Below the pieces are notes generated by a model, which did no database searches, was not told the DNA's origin, and worked only from the letters and a program-made list of their open reading frames with translations. This document shows, one piece after another, positions 16,737 through 25,389 of a stretch of 50,655 nt of DNA. Source of the stretch: Rubellimicrobium roseum (GTDB lineage Bacteria; Pseudomonadota; Alphaproteobacteria; Rhodobacterales; Rhodobacteraceae); the NCBI RefSeq assembly GCF_006152145.1, contig NZ_VDFV01000025.1:1-50655 (forward strand), in the 5' to 3' direction. The number at the start of each line of letters is the position of its first letter. The first letter of the stretch is position 1. The translations under genes and the position numbers were made by a program.

Positions 16737-17765
16737 ATGACGCATCGGCATCGGGCCGTGGCTTTGGCCGCGCTGCTCGTGGGCATGGGTGGGATGGCCG
16801 CGGCCCAGGACACCTACACCATCGGCATTTCCAACACCGTGCAGGGCAACGGTTGGCGCGAGCAGATGATCTGCGCGATGAAGGCGCAGGCGCTCGACTC
16901 CGGCAAGGTAGCCTCGCTCAACATCGCCCACCGCAACACCGACGCGGCGGGCCAGCTCGAAGACATCCGCAACCTGATCCAGGCGGGCGTGGACGCCATC
17001 GTCGTGAACCCGGCCAACCCGGAAGGCATCAACGACGCCATCAAGGAGGCCACCGCTGCGGGCATCGTCGTGGTCGCCGTCGACCAGGCGGTGACGGAAC
17101 CCTCGGCCTACGTCATCTCGAACAATCAGGAGGAGTACGCCTATCTTGGCGCCAAGTGGCTGTTCGAGCAGATGGGCGGGTCCGGCGACGTGGTCTACAT
17201 GCGCGGCGCGGCCGGGGCCTCGGCCGACGACGACCGCGACCGCGGCTTCAAGCGGGCGCTGGAAGAATATCCCGAGATCAACGTGGCCCAGGAGGTCTTC
17301 ACCGGCTGGCAGCAGGACCAGGCCAAGCAGCAGATCCTCGACTTCATCGCGAGCGGCATCCCCTTCGACGGCATCTGGACGAGCGGGATCGACAACGTGA
17401 TCGTCGACGCGCTGGTGGAGTCCGAGGTGCCGCTGGTGCCGGTCGTGGGCGCCGACAACGCGGGCTTCGTGGGCCAGCTCCTCGACGTCGAGGGCCTGCA
17501 GGGCGCGGCGGTGACGAACCCGGGCTCCGTGGGCGGGGCGGGCGTGGCGCTGGCGCTCCAGATCCTGGACGGACAGGTGCCAGCCGAACAGACGGTGCTG
17601 GTCACACCCGAGCTTTGGGACAACGCCTCCGAGGACGGCCGCGCCAAGCTCGAAGGCGCGCAGAACCCCGACCTCGATCCCGAATGGCCGGTCAGCGTCT
17701 CGATCCCCGGATGGACGACTTACGACATGGCAGAGATCATCGCCTGCAAGGGCCCGGGCGAGTGA
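16737..17765 (+). CDS. Sugar ABC transporter periplasmic substrate-binding protein
   Basis: The 342-residue secreted protein has a signal peptide at 1-22 (cleavage before QDTYTIG). The mature Peripla_BP_4 domain shows GISNTVQGNGWREQM, IQAGVDAIVVNPANPEG and GIVVVAVDQAV. It binds the sugar imported by the ATPase and two permeases that follow. A GGGAGGATC site precedes the ATG. It sits in the middle of the catabolic operon and is followed at once by a strong hairpin. Confidence 0.93.
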   Translation: MTHRHRAVALAALLVGMGGMAAAQDTYTIGISNTVQGNGWREQMICAMKAQALDSGKVASLNIAHRNTDAAGQLEDIRNLIQAGVDAIVVNPANPEGINDAIKEATAAGIVVVAVDQAVTEPSAYVISNNQEEYAYLGAKWLFEQMGGSGDVVYMRGAAGASADDDRDRGFKRALEEYPEINVAQEVFTGWQQDQAKQQILDFIASGIPFDGIWTSGIDNVIVDALVESEVPLVPVVGADNAGFVGQLLDVEGLQGAAVTNPGSVGGAGVALALQILDGQVPAEQTVLVTPELWDNASEDGRAKLEGAQNPDLDPEWPVSVSIPGWTTYDMAEIIACKGPGE

Positions 17766-17774
17766 CACCGGAGG

Positions 17775-17797
17775 GCCCCCGGCCGCGCGCCGGGGGC
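17775..17797 (+). promoter_or_regulatory. Intercistronic GC hairpin after the binding-protein gene
   Basis: Perfect 9-bp arms GCCCCCGGC (17775-17783) and GCCGGGGGC (17789-17797) flank a 5-base loop, starting 9 bp after the binding-protein stop. TTCCCTTC follows, so partial termination is possible. Same placement as the hairpins at 7641, 28055 and 38773. Confidence 0.7.
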
Positions 17798-17826
17798 TTC
17801 CCTTCAAGAAGGCAGGACCGACCGAG

Positions 17827-19350
17827 ATGCCGATGACCCAGGCCGAGGCCGGGCTCCCAGCCCTCGACGCGCAGGGCGTGTCGAAACGGTTCGGGGCCGT
17901 GGTGGCGCTGCGCGACGCTGCCCTGACGGTCCGGCGAGGCGAAGTGGTGGCCCTCATGGGCGCCAACGGCGCGGGCAAGTCCACCTTCGTAAAGATCCTG
18001 ACCGGCGCGCTGCGCCGCGATGGCGGCGATGTCCGTATTCGGGGGCAGGACACCCACTTGGCCTCCCCGGCAGGCGCGCGGGCGGCGGGACTGATCCCGG
18101 TTTACCAGGAGCCCTCGCTCATCCGCGACCTCGACGTGGCGGACAACCTCCGGCTAGGCCGCACCCCGGCCGACCCCTTCCTCCACTGGGTGCGGGAACT
18201 GGGCATCCCCGATCTCCGGCTTGACGACCGCGCCGGCGACCTGCCGCTCGCCACGCTGCGCGTCCTTGACCTCGCTCGCGCCCTCGCGGCCGAACCCGAC
18301 GTCCTGATGCTCGACGAGATGACGGCGGCGCTGCCCACCGACCTTGTGGAGCGCGTGCTTCGCGTTGTGCGCGGGCAGGCCGACGGGGGTCGGGCCGTCA
18401 TCTACATCTCGCACCGCTTCGCGGAGATCGCGCAGATCTGCGACCGTGCGACCGTGCTGCGCGACGGGGCGACCGTGGGCGACCTGCCCATCGAGCCCGG
18501 TGTCGAGGACCGTGTGGTCGAACTGATGCTGGGCGCGGCCCTGACCCCAGCGGCGGCGCGGGACGGCGGGCCTCGGGCAATGACGGGCGAGCCGCGCCTG
18601 CACGTGCGGGGCCTGTCGTCAGGCGCCCGGCTCGCCGACGTGTCCTTCGACCTGCACCGGGGCGAGGTCCTGGGCGTGGTCGCGCTCGAAGGACAGGGCC
18701 AGGACGAGTTGTTCGAGGTGCTGGCGGGTCAGCGCCGTGCCAGCGGCGGGACGATCGAGATCGAGGGCCGCCCCCAGCGGTTCCGCCATCCCGCCGATGC
18801 CATCGCGGCAGGCCTGAGCTTCGTGCCCGGCGACCGGGCCGACGCGCTGCTCATGGTCCGCTCGGTCCGCGAGAACATCGCCCTGCCCATTCTGGCGCCC
18901 TTGCGGCGCTGGGGCGCGATCCCCATGCGGACCGAGGGCGCCCGCGTGGCATCCGCCATCGAACGCCTGCAGATCGACACGCGGGCCCAGGGCGAGGTCC
19001 GGCGGCTCTCGGGCGGCAACCAGCAGAAGGTCACCATCGGGCGCTGGGTCGCGGGCGAGGTTCGCACCCTTCTCCTGTTCGATCCGACGCGAGGCATCGA
19101 CGTGCGGACCAAGCGGCAGATCTACGGGCTCGTGCGGGATCTCGCCGATCAGGGCGCGTCCATCCTGTACTACACCTCGGAGTTGCCCGAGATCCCGCAA
19201 GCCTGCGACCGCGTGGTGGTGATCTTCAACGGGCGCGTCGTCGAGATCCTCGATGTGGCGGAGGCCACGGAGGAACGGCTCATGCGCGCCGCCTATGGCC
19301 TGACGAGCCCCGAAGGCCGCAGGGCCGTCGCCGGGGCTGGCCGGGCATGA
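17827..19350 (+). CDS. Sugar ABC transporter ATPase, double NBD (RbsA type)
   Basis: The 507-residue CUT2 ATPase has two nucleotide-binding domains. NBD1 has Walker A GANGAGKST, Q-loop YQEP, Walker B LMLDEMT and switch His in YISHRF. NBD2 has the degenerate Walker A region usual in this family (ALEGQGQDE), signature LSGGNQQK and Walker B LLFDPTRGIDV. Odd point: the NBD1 signature, usually LSxxxQQ, reads DLPLATLRVLDLARAL, and Walker B carries Met after Glu rather than Pro. This may weaken the composite site. The gene overlaps the next permease by 4 bp. Confidence 0.93.
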   Translation: MPMTQAEAGLPALDAQGVSKRFGAVVALRDAALTVRRGEVVALMGANGAGKSTFVKILTGALRRDGGDVRIRGQDTHLASPAGARAAGLIPVYQEPSLIRDLDVADNLRLGRTPADPFLHWVRELGIPDLRLDDRAGDLPLATLRVLDLARALAAEPDVLMLDEMTAALPTDLVERVLRVVRGQADGGRAVIYISHRFAEIAQICDRATVLRDGATVGDLPIEPGVEDRVVELMLGAALTPAAARDGGPRAMTGEPRLHVRGLSSGARLADVSFDLHRGEVLGVVALEGQGQDELFEVLAGQRRASGGTIEIEGRPQRFRHPADAIAAGLSFVPGDRADALLMVRSVRENIALPILAPLRRWGAIPMRTEGARVASAIERLQIDTRAQGEVRRLSGGNQQKVTIGRWVAGEVRTLLLFDPTRGIDVRTKRQIYGLVRDLADQGASILYYTSELPEIPQACDRVVVIFNGRVVEILDVAEATEERLMRAAYGLTSPEGRRAVAGAGRA

Positions 19351-20321
19351 CGCGGACGCTCCGGCGCAGCGGCTGGGTTCTCGGGCTCGCGGCGCTCCTC
19401 GCGGCGCTTCTCCTGCTGACAAAGCTCATCCAACCCGGCTTCGGGGCCTCGGGGATCGAATCCCTCGTCCGCGCCGCCCTGCCCTTCGCCTTCGCGACCG
19501 CGGCCCTGGCCGTCGTGGTTATCGCGGGCGGGATCGACCTGTCGGTGGCCTCCATGATGGCCGTAGCCAGCGTCACCGCCGCCGTCCTTATGGAGAGTGC
19601 CGGAGAGGCCGCGACGGTGCCGGTGGTCCTTCTGGTGCTCCTTGTCGGGATCGCGATGGGGGCGATCAACGGCGCGCTGGTGGTCTGGACGCGCCTGCCC
19701 GACATCGTCGTCACGCTGGCCATGCTCTTCGTCTGGGAAGGGGTCGCGCTCCTCATCCTCCAGGCTCCTGGCGGGGCTGCGACACCCTGGTTGCGACAAC
19801 TCATCGTGGGGCCATTCCCCATTCCCGGGCTGCCGGAGGGCGCGACGGCGTTCCTCCCGAAGTCGCTGGTCGTGCTGGTCTTCTGCCTGGCTCTGGTCTG
19901 GCTTCCGCTGCGCCGCTCGCGGCTGGGGCTGTCCATCTACGCCATCGGCAGTGACCCGACGGCCGCTTTCCGCTCGGGCGTGGCGATCGGCCCGACGCGG
20001 ATCGCGGCCTACGGCATCGCCGGGCTGCTCGCTGCGCTGGGTGGCCTGTCCCTGACGCTCAGCACTGGGATCGGCGAGCCCATCCCCGGCCCGTACCTCC
20101 TGGCCGCGGTCGCGGCGGTGGTACTGGGCGGCGTGGCGCTCACCGGCGGGCGGGGGGGCCTTCTAGGCCCCATCCTCGCCGTGCTGATCCTGCGGGTCGT
20201 GAGGCTCATCCTCACGCTGCTGTCGGTCGACCCGAACGTGACGACCATCATCGAGGGAACCATCATGGCCGTGGTCGTGATGCTGGGGGGCCTCTTGGCC
20301 ATGAGGGAGCGGCGGGCATGA
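19347..20321 (+). CDS. Sugar ABC transporter permease (CUT2)
   Basis: The 324-residue integral membrane protein has about nine hydrophobic segments and BPD_transp_2 motifs: VIAGGIDLSVASMMAV in the middle and VLGGVALTGGRGGLLGP near the end. It overlaps both neighbours by 4 bp (ATGA), which indicates translational coupling. With the next gene it forms a heterodimeric pore, as in YtfT/YjfF-type systems. The start ATG lies inside the ATPase stop. Confidence 0.92.
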   Translation: MTRTLRRSGWVLGLAALLAALLLLTKLIQPGFGASGIESLVRAALPFAFATAALAVVVIAGGIDLSVASMMAVASVTAAVLMESAGEAATVPVVLLVLLVGIAMGAINGALVVWTRLPDIVVTLAMLFVWEGVALLILQAPGGAATPWLRQLIVGPFPIPGLPEGATAFLPKSLVVLVFCLALVWLPLRRSRLGLSIYAIGSDPTAAFRSGVAIGPTRIAAYGIAGLLAALGGLSLTLSTGIGEPIPGPYLLAAVAAVVLGGVALTGGRGGLLGPILAVLILRVVRLILTLLSVDPNVTTIIEGTIMAVVVMLGGLLAMRERRA

Positions 20322-21295
20322 GCGTCGAAACGGCACGGCCTTCGGTCCTGGGGCGGGCGGGGCGGTTCTTGCGGGACCATCCGACGGTGACCCTGATCCT
20401 TCTCCTGCTGGCGCTGGTGGCGCTGCTGCAGGTCCTGCGGCCCGGCATCGTTAACGAGCGGTGGATCGGCAACACCGTCAAGTTCGCCATCCCGCTGGCG
20501 ATGCTCGCGGCCTGCCAGACGCTCACCATGCTTACCGGAGGAATCGACCTGTCGGCCGGCACGGTGGCCACGATCAGCGCCTTTGTGGTCGCCACGCAGG
20601 CGCCGCTGGTGGGGACAGGTCCGGCCCTCCTGATCGCGCTCTTTCCTGCGATCATTTTGGGGCTCCTCAACGGCTTCGGAGTGGGGATCTGCCGCGTCCA
20701 CCCGCTCATCATGACGCTGGGCACCGGGCTCATCGGGATCGGCTGCCTGCAGGTTTACCAGCGCAGCGTCATCGCGACAGGCTCTGTCGTGCCGCCGATC
20801 CTCGAATGGCTGGGGACTGGGCGGACGGGGGGCCTGCCCAACGCCCTTGTCCTCTTCCTGCCTTTCGCCGCGCTGATCCTCTGGGCGCAGGGCCGCTCGG
20901 GCTTCGGGCGTCTCCTTTACGCCCTGGGGGCCAACGAAGACGCGGCGCGGCTGTCGGGCGTGCGGGCCTGGCAGGTCTATCTGGCGCTTTACGCACTGTC
21001 GGGGCTGATCGCCGGTCTCGCGGGCTTGGTCTACGTGGGCCTCATCAAGGCGCCCTCGCTGTCCTTGGCCGAGCCGCTGCTCCTGCCCTCGGTCGCTGCG
21101 GCGGTGATCGGCGGGACGTCGATATTCGGCGGGCGTGGTGGCTACGCGGGCACTATCGTCGGCGCCCTGATCCTGACCGTGCTGGGCACGCTTCTTACCC
21201 TTCTGCAGATGCCCGAGGGGGCGCGGCGCATCCTGTTCGGGCTCATCATACTGTTCGTGACCACCGCCTACCTGAGGCTCACGGACCAAGGCTGA
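20318..21295 (+). CDS. Sugar ABC transporter permease (CUT2)
   Basis: The 325-residue membrane protein is a homolog of the preceding gene, with the motifs LTGGIDLSAGTVA and VIGGTSIFGGRGGYAGTIVG and about nine hydrophobic segments. It is the second half of the heterodimeric permease. It overlaps the upstream gene by 4 bp and ends 11 bp before the next oxidoreductase. Its closing residues (LFVTTAYLRLTDQG) are polar, as expected for a cytoplasmic end. Confidence 0.92.
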   Translation: MSVETARPSVLGRAGRFLRDHPTVTLILLLLALVALLQVLRPGIVNERWIGNTVKFAIPLAMLAACQTLTMLTGGIDLSAGTVATISAFVVATQAPLVGTGPALLIALFPAIILGLLNGFGVGICRVHPLIMTLGTGLIGIGCLQVYQRSVIATGSVVPPILEWLGTGRTGGLPNALVLFLPFAALILWAQGRSGFGRLLYALGANEDAARLSGVRAWQVYLALYALSGLIAGLAGLVYVGLIKAPSLSLAEPLLLPSVAAAVIGGTSIFGGRGGYAGTIVGALILTVLGTLLTLLQMPEGARRILFGLIILFVTTAYLRLTDQG

Positions 21296-21306
21296 CGGAG
21301 GAACTC

Positions 21307-22383
21307 ATGGCACCGTTCCGCATCGCCGGCATCAGCTTCGACCACATGCACATGGGCGACCTGCTGCGCCTCGTGCACGAGCATCCCGGGGCCGAGATCG
21401 CCGGGATATTCGACCCCAACCCCGCCCGGATGGCCCACTCCGTCGAAGCCTTCGGCCTGCCCGAAGATCGTGTCTTCACCGATTTCGACACCTGCATGCG
21501 GACCGCGCGACCCGACCTCGCGATCCTCTGCGCCGCGACCGCCGACCACGCGACCTACGCGGAACGGATCGCGGCGTACGGAGCCCATCTCCTTGTGGAA
21601 AAGCCCTTCGCCGCCTCGGTCGAGGACGCGCGGCGCATGATCGCGGCCATGGCGCCCACGGGCCGGCTCCTCGCGATCAACTGGCCGCTGGCCTGGGTCG
21701 AATCGCACGTCACCGCCAAGCGGCTGATCGACGACGGCGTCATCGGACAACTGTTTGAGGTGCATCACTACGGCGGCAACCGGGGACCGCTCTATCACCT
21801 CGCCGACAAGGTCGAGGTCTCGCCCGAGGAGGTGGAGCGCCAGAAGCCCTCCTCCTGGTGGTACAAACGGGCCTCGGGCGGGGGCAGCCTCCTCGATTAC
21901 CTGGGCTACGGCGCCACGCTGGGCACCTGGTACATGGACGGCGAGGCGCCGCTGGAGGTCACCTGCGTCGTGGACGAGACGCCAGGGATCGAGGTCGACC
22001 AGCACTCCATCACCGTCTGCCGGTACGCGCGGGGCCTCTCCAAGATGGAGACGCGCTGGGGCACCTTCACCGACCCCTGGACCGTCCAGCCGCAGCCCAA
22101 GTGCGGCTTCGTCGTGGTGGGCACCGATGGCACGATCTCGAGCTACGACTACGAGGATCACGTCACGGTCCAGACCCGGGCACGGCCCGAGCCCATGCCC
22201 GTTCCAGCCACTTCCTTGCCCAAGGGTCGGCAAAATCCCATCGAGTACATCTTGGGCTGCATCGAGCGGGGCGAGCCTCCGAGCGGGCCGCTCGACCCGG
22301 CCCTGAGCCTGACGGCCCAGCGGATCGTCGACACGGCGGCGCGCTCGGCCCGCGAGAAGCGCACGCTCGGGCTGCTGCCATGA
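21307..22383 (+). CDS. Gfo/Idh/MocA-family oxidoreductase with atypical Rossmann motif
   Basis: The 358-residue family member keeps EKP at 98-100 and the C-terminal substrate domain (SSWWYKRASGGGSLLDYLGYG), but the N-terminal glycine motif is replaced by GISFDHMHMGDLLR, where GxGxxG is expected. The cofactor may bind differently. The start was set at 21307 by a GGAGGAACTC site and the natural beta-strand start APFRIAGIS. It overlaps the third oxidoreductase by 4 bp. It probably oxidises or reduces an intermediate of the imported sugar. Confidence 0.9.
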   Translation: MAPFRIAGISFDHMHMGDLLRLVHEHPGAEIAGIFDPNPARMAHSVEAFGLPEDRVFTDFDTCMRTARPDLAILCAATADHATYAERIAAYGAHLLVEKPFAASVEDARRMIAAMAPTGRLLAINWPLAWVESHVTAKRLIDDGVIGQLFEVHHYGGNRGPLYHLADKVEVSPEEVERQKPSSWWYKRASGGGSLLDYLGYGATLGTWYMDGEAPLEVTCVVDETPGIEVDQHSITVCRYARGLSKMETRWGTFTDPWTVQPQPKCGFVVVGTDGTISSYDYEDHVTVQTRARPEPMPVPATSLPKGRQNPIEYILGCIERGEPPSGPLDPALSLTAQRIVDTAARSAREKRTLGLLP

Positions 22384-23495
22384 CCGGGTCGACGCCCGAC
22401 CCCGACACTTACGCGCTGCGGTCCGGCGAGGTGCCCGACTTGCCCGCGCCGGACCTGCCCTACCTTCCCCCGGGGCCCCGGGCCTACCGGCCGCGCATCG
22501 GGCTGATCGGGGCGGGCGGCATCGCGGCCAGCCATCTCGACGCTTACGGCGCCGCCGGATGGGAAGTGGCTGCGATCTGCAACCGGACCCGCTCCAAGGC
22601 CGAGGAACGGGCGCGGACCTACGCGCCGCAGGCGCGGGTGACGGACAGCGTGGACGACGTCCTGTCCGATCCCACTATCGACGTGGTCGATGTCACGCCG
22701 CACCCCGCCGACCGCCTCCCGATCCTTGAGGCCGCGCTGCGGGCGGGCAAGCACGTCCTGTCGCAGAAGCCTTTCGTGCTGGACCTCGACAAGGGCGAGC
22801 GCCTGATCCGGCTCGCCGACGACCGGGGCCTGAGGCTCGCGGTCAATCAGAACGGCCGCTGGGCGCCGCACCTCGCCTGGATGCGCCAAGCGGTGCGGGC
22901 CGGGCTGATCGGCGAAGTGGTGAGCTGCCACGTCGCCATCCACTGGAACCACGGCTGGATCGCCGGCACACCCTTCGAGCGTGTCGAGGACCTGATCCTC
23001 TATGACTTCGCCATCCACTGGTTCGACTTCTTGGAATCGGTGACGGAGGGCCGCGCCCGCAGCGTGTTTGCCACCTCCGCGCGGGCCCGGGGACAGGCCG
23101 CCGCCGTGCCGCTACTCGCGCAGGTGCTCGTGCGGCTCGATGGAGGGCAGGCATCGTTGGCCTTCGACGGCGCGCTCCCGCTGGGGTCGCGCGACACGAC
23201 CTTCGTCGGCGGTACGCGGGGCAGCCTCGTGAGCGACGGGCCCGACCTGGGGACCCAATCCGTCACCCTGACCACGGCCGAGGGGCGGTCGCGGCCGCGC
23301 CTTCATGGGGAATGGTTCAACAACGGGTTCCGCGGGGCCATGGGCGAACTGCTGTCCGCCATCGAGGATGGGCGGGAGCCCGAGAACGGCGCGCGCGCGA
23401 ACCTGCGCAGCCTGGCCCTGGCCTTCGCCGCTATCGCCTCCGCCCGGACCGGCCGCGAGGTGGCCGTCGGAGAGACGCGACGCTTGGGAACCTGA
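22380..23495 (+). CDS. Gfo/Idh/MocA-family oxidoreductase with QKP in place of EKP
   Basis: The 371-residue protein has an N-terminal extension of about 38 residues rich in Pro and Asp, then Rossmann motif GLIGAGGIAASH at 41-52. The family EKP is replaced by Gln129-Lys130-Pro131 (VLSQKPF). The catalytic region keeps ILYDFAIHWFDF (Asp/His). This is the last gene of the plus operon. The Pro-rich start resembles that of proteins that dimerise by N-arm exchange, but this is guesswork. The start overlaps the previous stop (ATGA). Confidence 0.9.
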   Translation: MTGSTPDPDTYALRSGEVPDLPAPDLPYLPPGPRAYRPRIGLIGAGGIAASHLDAYGAAGWEVAAICNRTRSKAEERARTYAPQARVTDSVDDVLSDPTIDVVDVTPHPADRLPILEAALRAGKHVLSQKPFVLDLDKGERLIRLADDRGLRLAVNQNGRWAPHLAWMRQAVRAGLIGEVVSCHVAIHWNHGWIAGTPFERVEDLILYDFAIHWFDFLESVTEGRARSVFATSARARGQAAAVPLLAQVLVRLDGGQASLAFDGALPLGSRDTTFVGGTRGSLVSDGPDLGTQSVTLTTAEGRSRPRLHGEWFNNGFRGAMGELLSAIEDGREPENGARANLRSLALAFAAIASARTGREVAVGETRRLGT

Positions 23496-23617
23496 GCCCC
23501 TCGCGACGACAGGTCGTTCATCGTTCTGGTCCCCTCTCCGGATTCGATTCCGAACGTCGTGCGGTTGCCCTGGGGCTCTCCAGAGCAGAGATCACCACGT
23601 CCCCGGCCGAACCCGGA

Positions 23618-23654
23618 GAGGAGGGCGCAGGAACAGGGGCCATTCGGCCTCCTC
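23618..23654. terminator. Weak inverted repeat between convergent operons
   Basis: GAGGAGG (23618-23624) and CCTCCTC (23648-23654) are inverted copies with a 23-base loop between the convergent stops at 23495 and 23692. No T-run on either strand, so a terminator role is uncertain. Confidence 0.2.
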
Positions 23655-23691
23655 ATGGCGTCGCGCCAGCTCCGTGCCCGAACGACGGAGA

Positions 23692-24417
23692 TCACAGCGC
23701 GCGAAAGATGCGGTCCCGCCCGACGATGATGACGTGCCGCATCGCGGCTTCCGCACCGGGACCATCGCGGGCGGCGATGGCCTCCACGATCCGGCCATGC
23801 TCCAGGGCGACCTCGGATTGAACGATCGGGTTCTCGGCTGGCGAGCTGATCCAGAACGACGACAGGAGCGCCGCCTCGATCAGCGCGGTGACGGAATGCA
23901 TGAAGACATTGCCCGATGCCTTGGTGATCTGGCGGTGCAGGTCAATGTCGGCGGCGGCGAAGGAGCGCCGGTCGGGCGCGGTGGCCAGCCGCTCGACGGT
24001 GGCGCGCAGGGCCGCGACCGCCACCTCGTCGGCCCGCTCCGCCGCAAGCCCGGCCGCATAGGGCTCGATGGCAAGTCGCATCTCGGACAGGTCGGCGAAG
24101 AAAGATCTCCCGGTTCCGCCCTCGATGTGCCAGCGCAGCACATCGGCATCGAACATGTTCCAGTCGTCGCGAGGGCGCACCTTGGTGCCGACGCGGCTGC
24201 GCGCCACCAGAAGGCCCTTGGCGGTCAAGGTCTTCATGGCCTCGCGCAGCACGGTGCGCGACACCCCGAAGCGGCGGGCCAGTTCCTCGTCCCGGGGCAG
24301 GACGGAGCCCGGCTCCTGCTCGCCCCGCACGATCGCCGCGCCGATCCCGTCCACCACCTGGGCGTGGCTGTTGCGCGCCAACTGCGTGTCGAGCGCCGCC
24401 AAGAGTAGATTTGCCAT
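23692..24417 (-). CDS. GntR-family regulator, FadR subfamily (FCD domain)
   Basis: The 241-residue regulator has a winged helix at about 17-80 (VLPRDEELARRFGVSRTVLREAMKTLTAKGL, then VGTKVRPRDDWNMFD) and an all-helical FCD ligand domain with metal-type motifs (EMRLAIEPYAA, DIDLHRQITKASGN). The RPRDDWNMFDADVLRW linker is typical of regulators of sugar-acid genes such as the galactonate regulator DgoR. It ends the ytf-like transport operon, only 6 bp after the last permease, and most likely represses that operon. Sugar-acid or sugar effectors are expected. Confidence 0.92.
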   Translation of the reverse strand: MANLLLAALDTQLARNSHAQVVDGIGAAIVRGEQEPGSVLPRDEELARRFGVSRTVLREAMKTLTAKGLLVARSRVGTKVRPRDDWNMFDADVLRWHIEGGTGRSFFADLSEMRLAIEPYAAGLAAERADEVAVAALRATVERLATAPDRRSFAAADIDLHRQITKASGNVFMHSVTALIEAALLSSFWISSPAENPIVQSEVALEHGRIVEAIAARDGPGAEAAMRHVIIVGRDRIFRAL

Positions 24418-24423
24418 CTCCGC

Positions 24424-25389
24424 CTATGCCGTCCGCTGCAACTGACCGATCCTGAGAAGGCCCTTCTGGAGAACGATGAACAGAAAGAGAAGCAGACCTA
24501 TGACGATCTTGGTCCACCAGCTCGACAGCGTGCCGTCGAACACGATGTAGGTCTGGATCAGGCCCATCGTGAGCACGCCGAACAGCGTCCCCAGCACGGT
24601 GCCGCTCCCACCGGACAGCAACGTGCCGCCGATCACGACCGCGGCGATGGCGTTGAGTTCCACCCCGACCGTCGCCAGCGGATAGCCCGCCGCCGTGTAG
24701 ATCGCGAAGGCGATCCCGGCGAGCCCCGCCATGAAGCCCGAGAAGGCGTAGATCAGCACCGTCGTGCGCCCGATGGGCACGCCCATCATGCGCGCCGTCC
24801 CCTGCCCCCCGCCGATGGCGAAGACGTTGGTGCCGAAGCGGGTCCGGTGCGCCAGCAGCATCCCTCCGGCCACGCAGAGCAGCATCAGCACGCCCAGGAG
24901 GGTCAGCCGTCCCTTGCCGGGCATGAGCCAGTAGGCCTTCTGGAGCGTCTCGAAGAAGGGATGGTCGATGGGGACGGAGTCGAGCGTGAGGAGGTAGGCC
25001 ACGCCCCGCGCGAGGAACATCCCCGCGAGCGTCACGATGAAGGCCGGCATGGCCAGCGCGTGGATCAGCGCCCCCTGCGCCGCCCCGAAGGCGGTCGTCA
25101 GCCCCAGCAGGAGCGCGAAGACGGGGAGCGGGTGCAGCCCCGTGTCCCGCAGCAGGACCGCGATGAAGACGCCCGCGAAGGCGATGACCGAGCCCACCGA
25201 CAGGTCGATCCCGCCCGACAGGATGACGACCGTCATGCCCACGGCGGCGATGCCCAGATAGGCATTGTCGGTGAGCAGGTTCCCCACGACCCGGGTGGAC
25301 AGGATGTTGGGGAACTGGAGCCAGCAGAGCAGGTAAGCCACCAGGAAGATCGCGATGGTCGCATAGAGCGGCAGGCGGCGGACGTTCAC
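24424..25389 (-). CDS. yjfF: Sugar ABC transporter permease, YjfF-like
   Basis: The 321-residue membrane protein has about nine hydrophobic segments. Family motifs are ILSGGIDLSVGSVIAFAGVF and VIGGTLLSGGSGTVLGTLFG. The GTG at 25389 is the start: it forms a GTGA overlap with the previous permease stop and the protein begins VNVRRLPLYATIAIFL. A much longer frame reaching to 26148 is a shadow of the upstream permease. Gene order after YtfQ, YtfR and YtfT homologs matches the E. coli galactofuranose importer. Confidence 0.9.
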   Translation of the reverse strand: MNVRRLPLYATIAIFLVAYLLCWLQFPNILSTRVVGNLLTDNAYLGIAAVGMTVVILSGGIDLSVGSVIAFAGVFIAVLLRDTGLHPLPVFALLLGLTTAFGAAQGALIHALAMPAFIVTLAGMFLARGVAYLLTLDSVPIDHPFFETLQKAYWLMPGKGRLTLLGVLMLLCVAGGMLLAHRTRFGTNVFAIGGGQGTARMMGVPIGRTTVLIYAFSGFMAGLAGIAFAIYTAAGYPLATVGVELNAIAAVVIGGTLLSGGSGTVLGTLFGVLTMGLIQTYIVFDGTLSSWWTKIVIGLLLFLFIVLQKGLLRIGQLQRTA

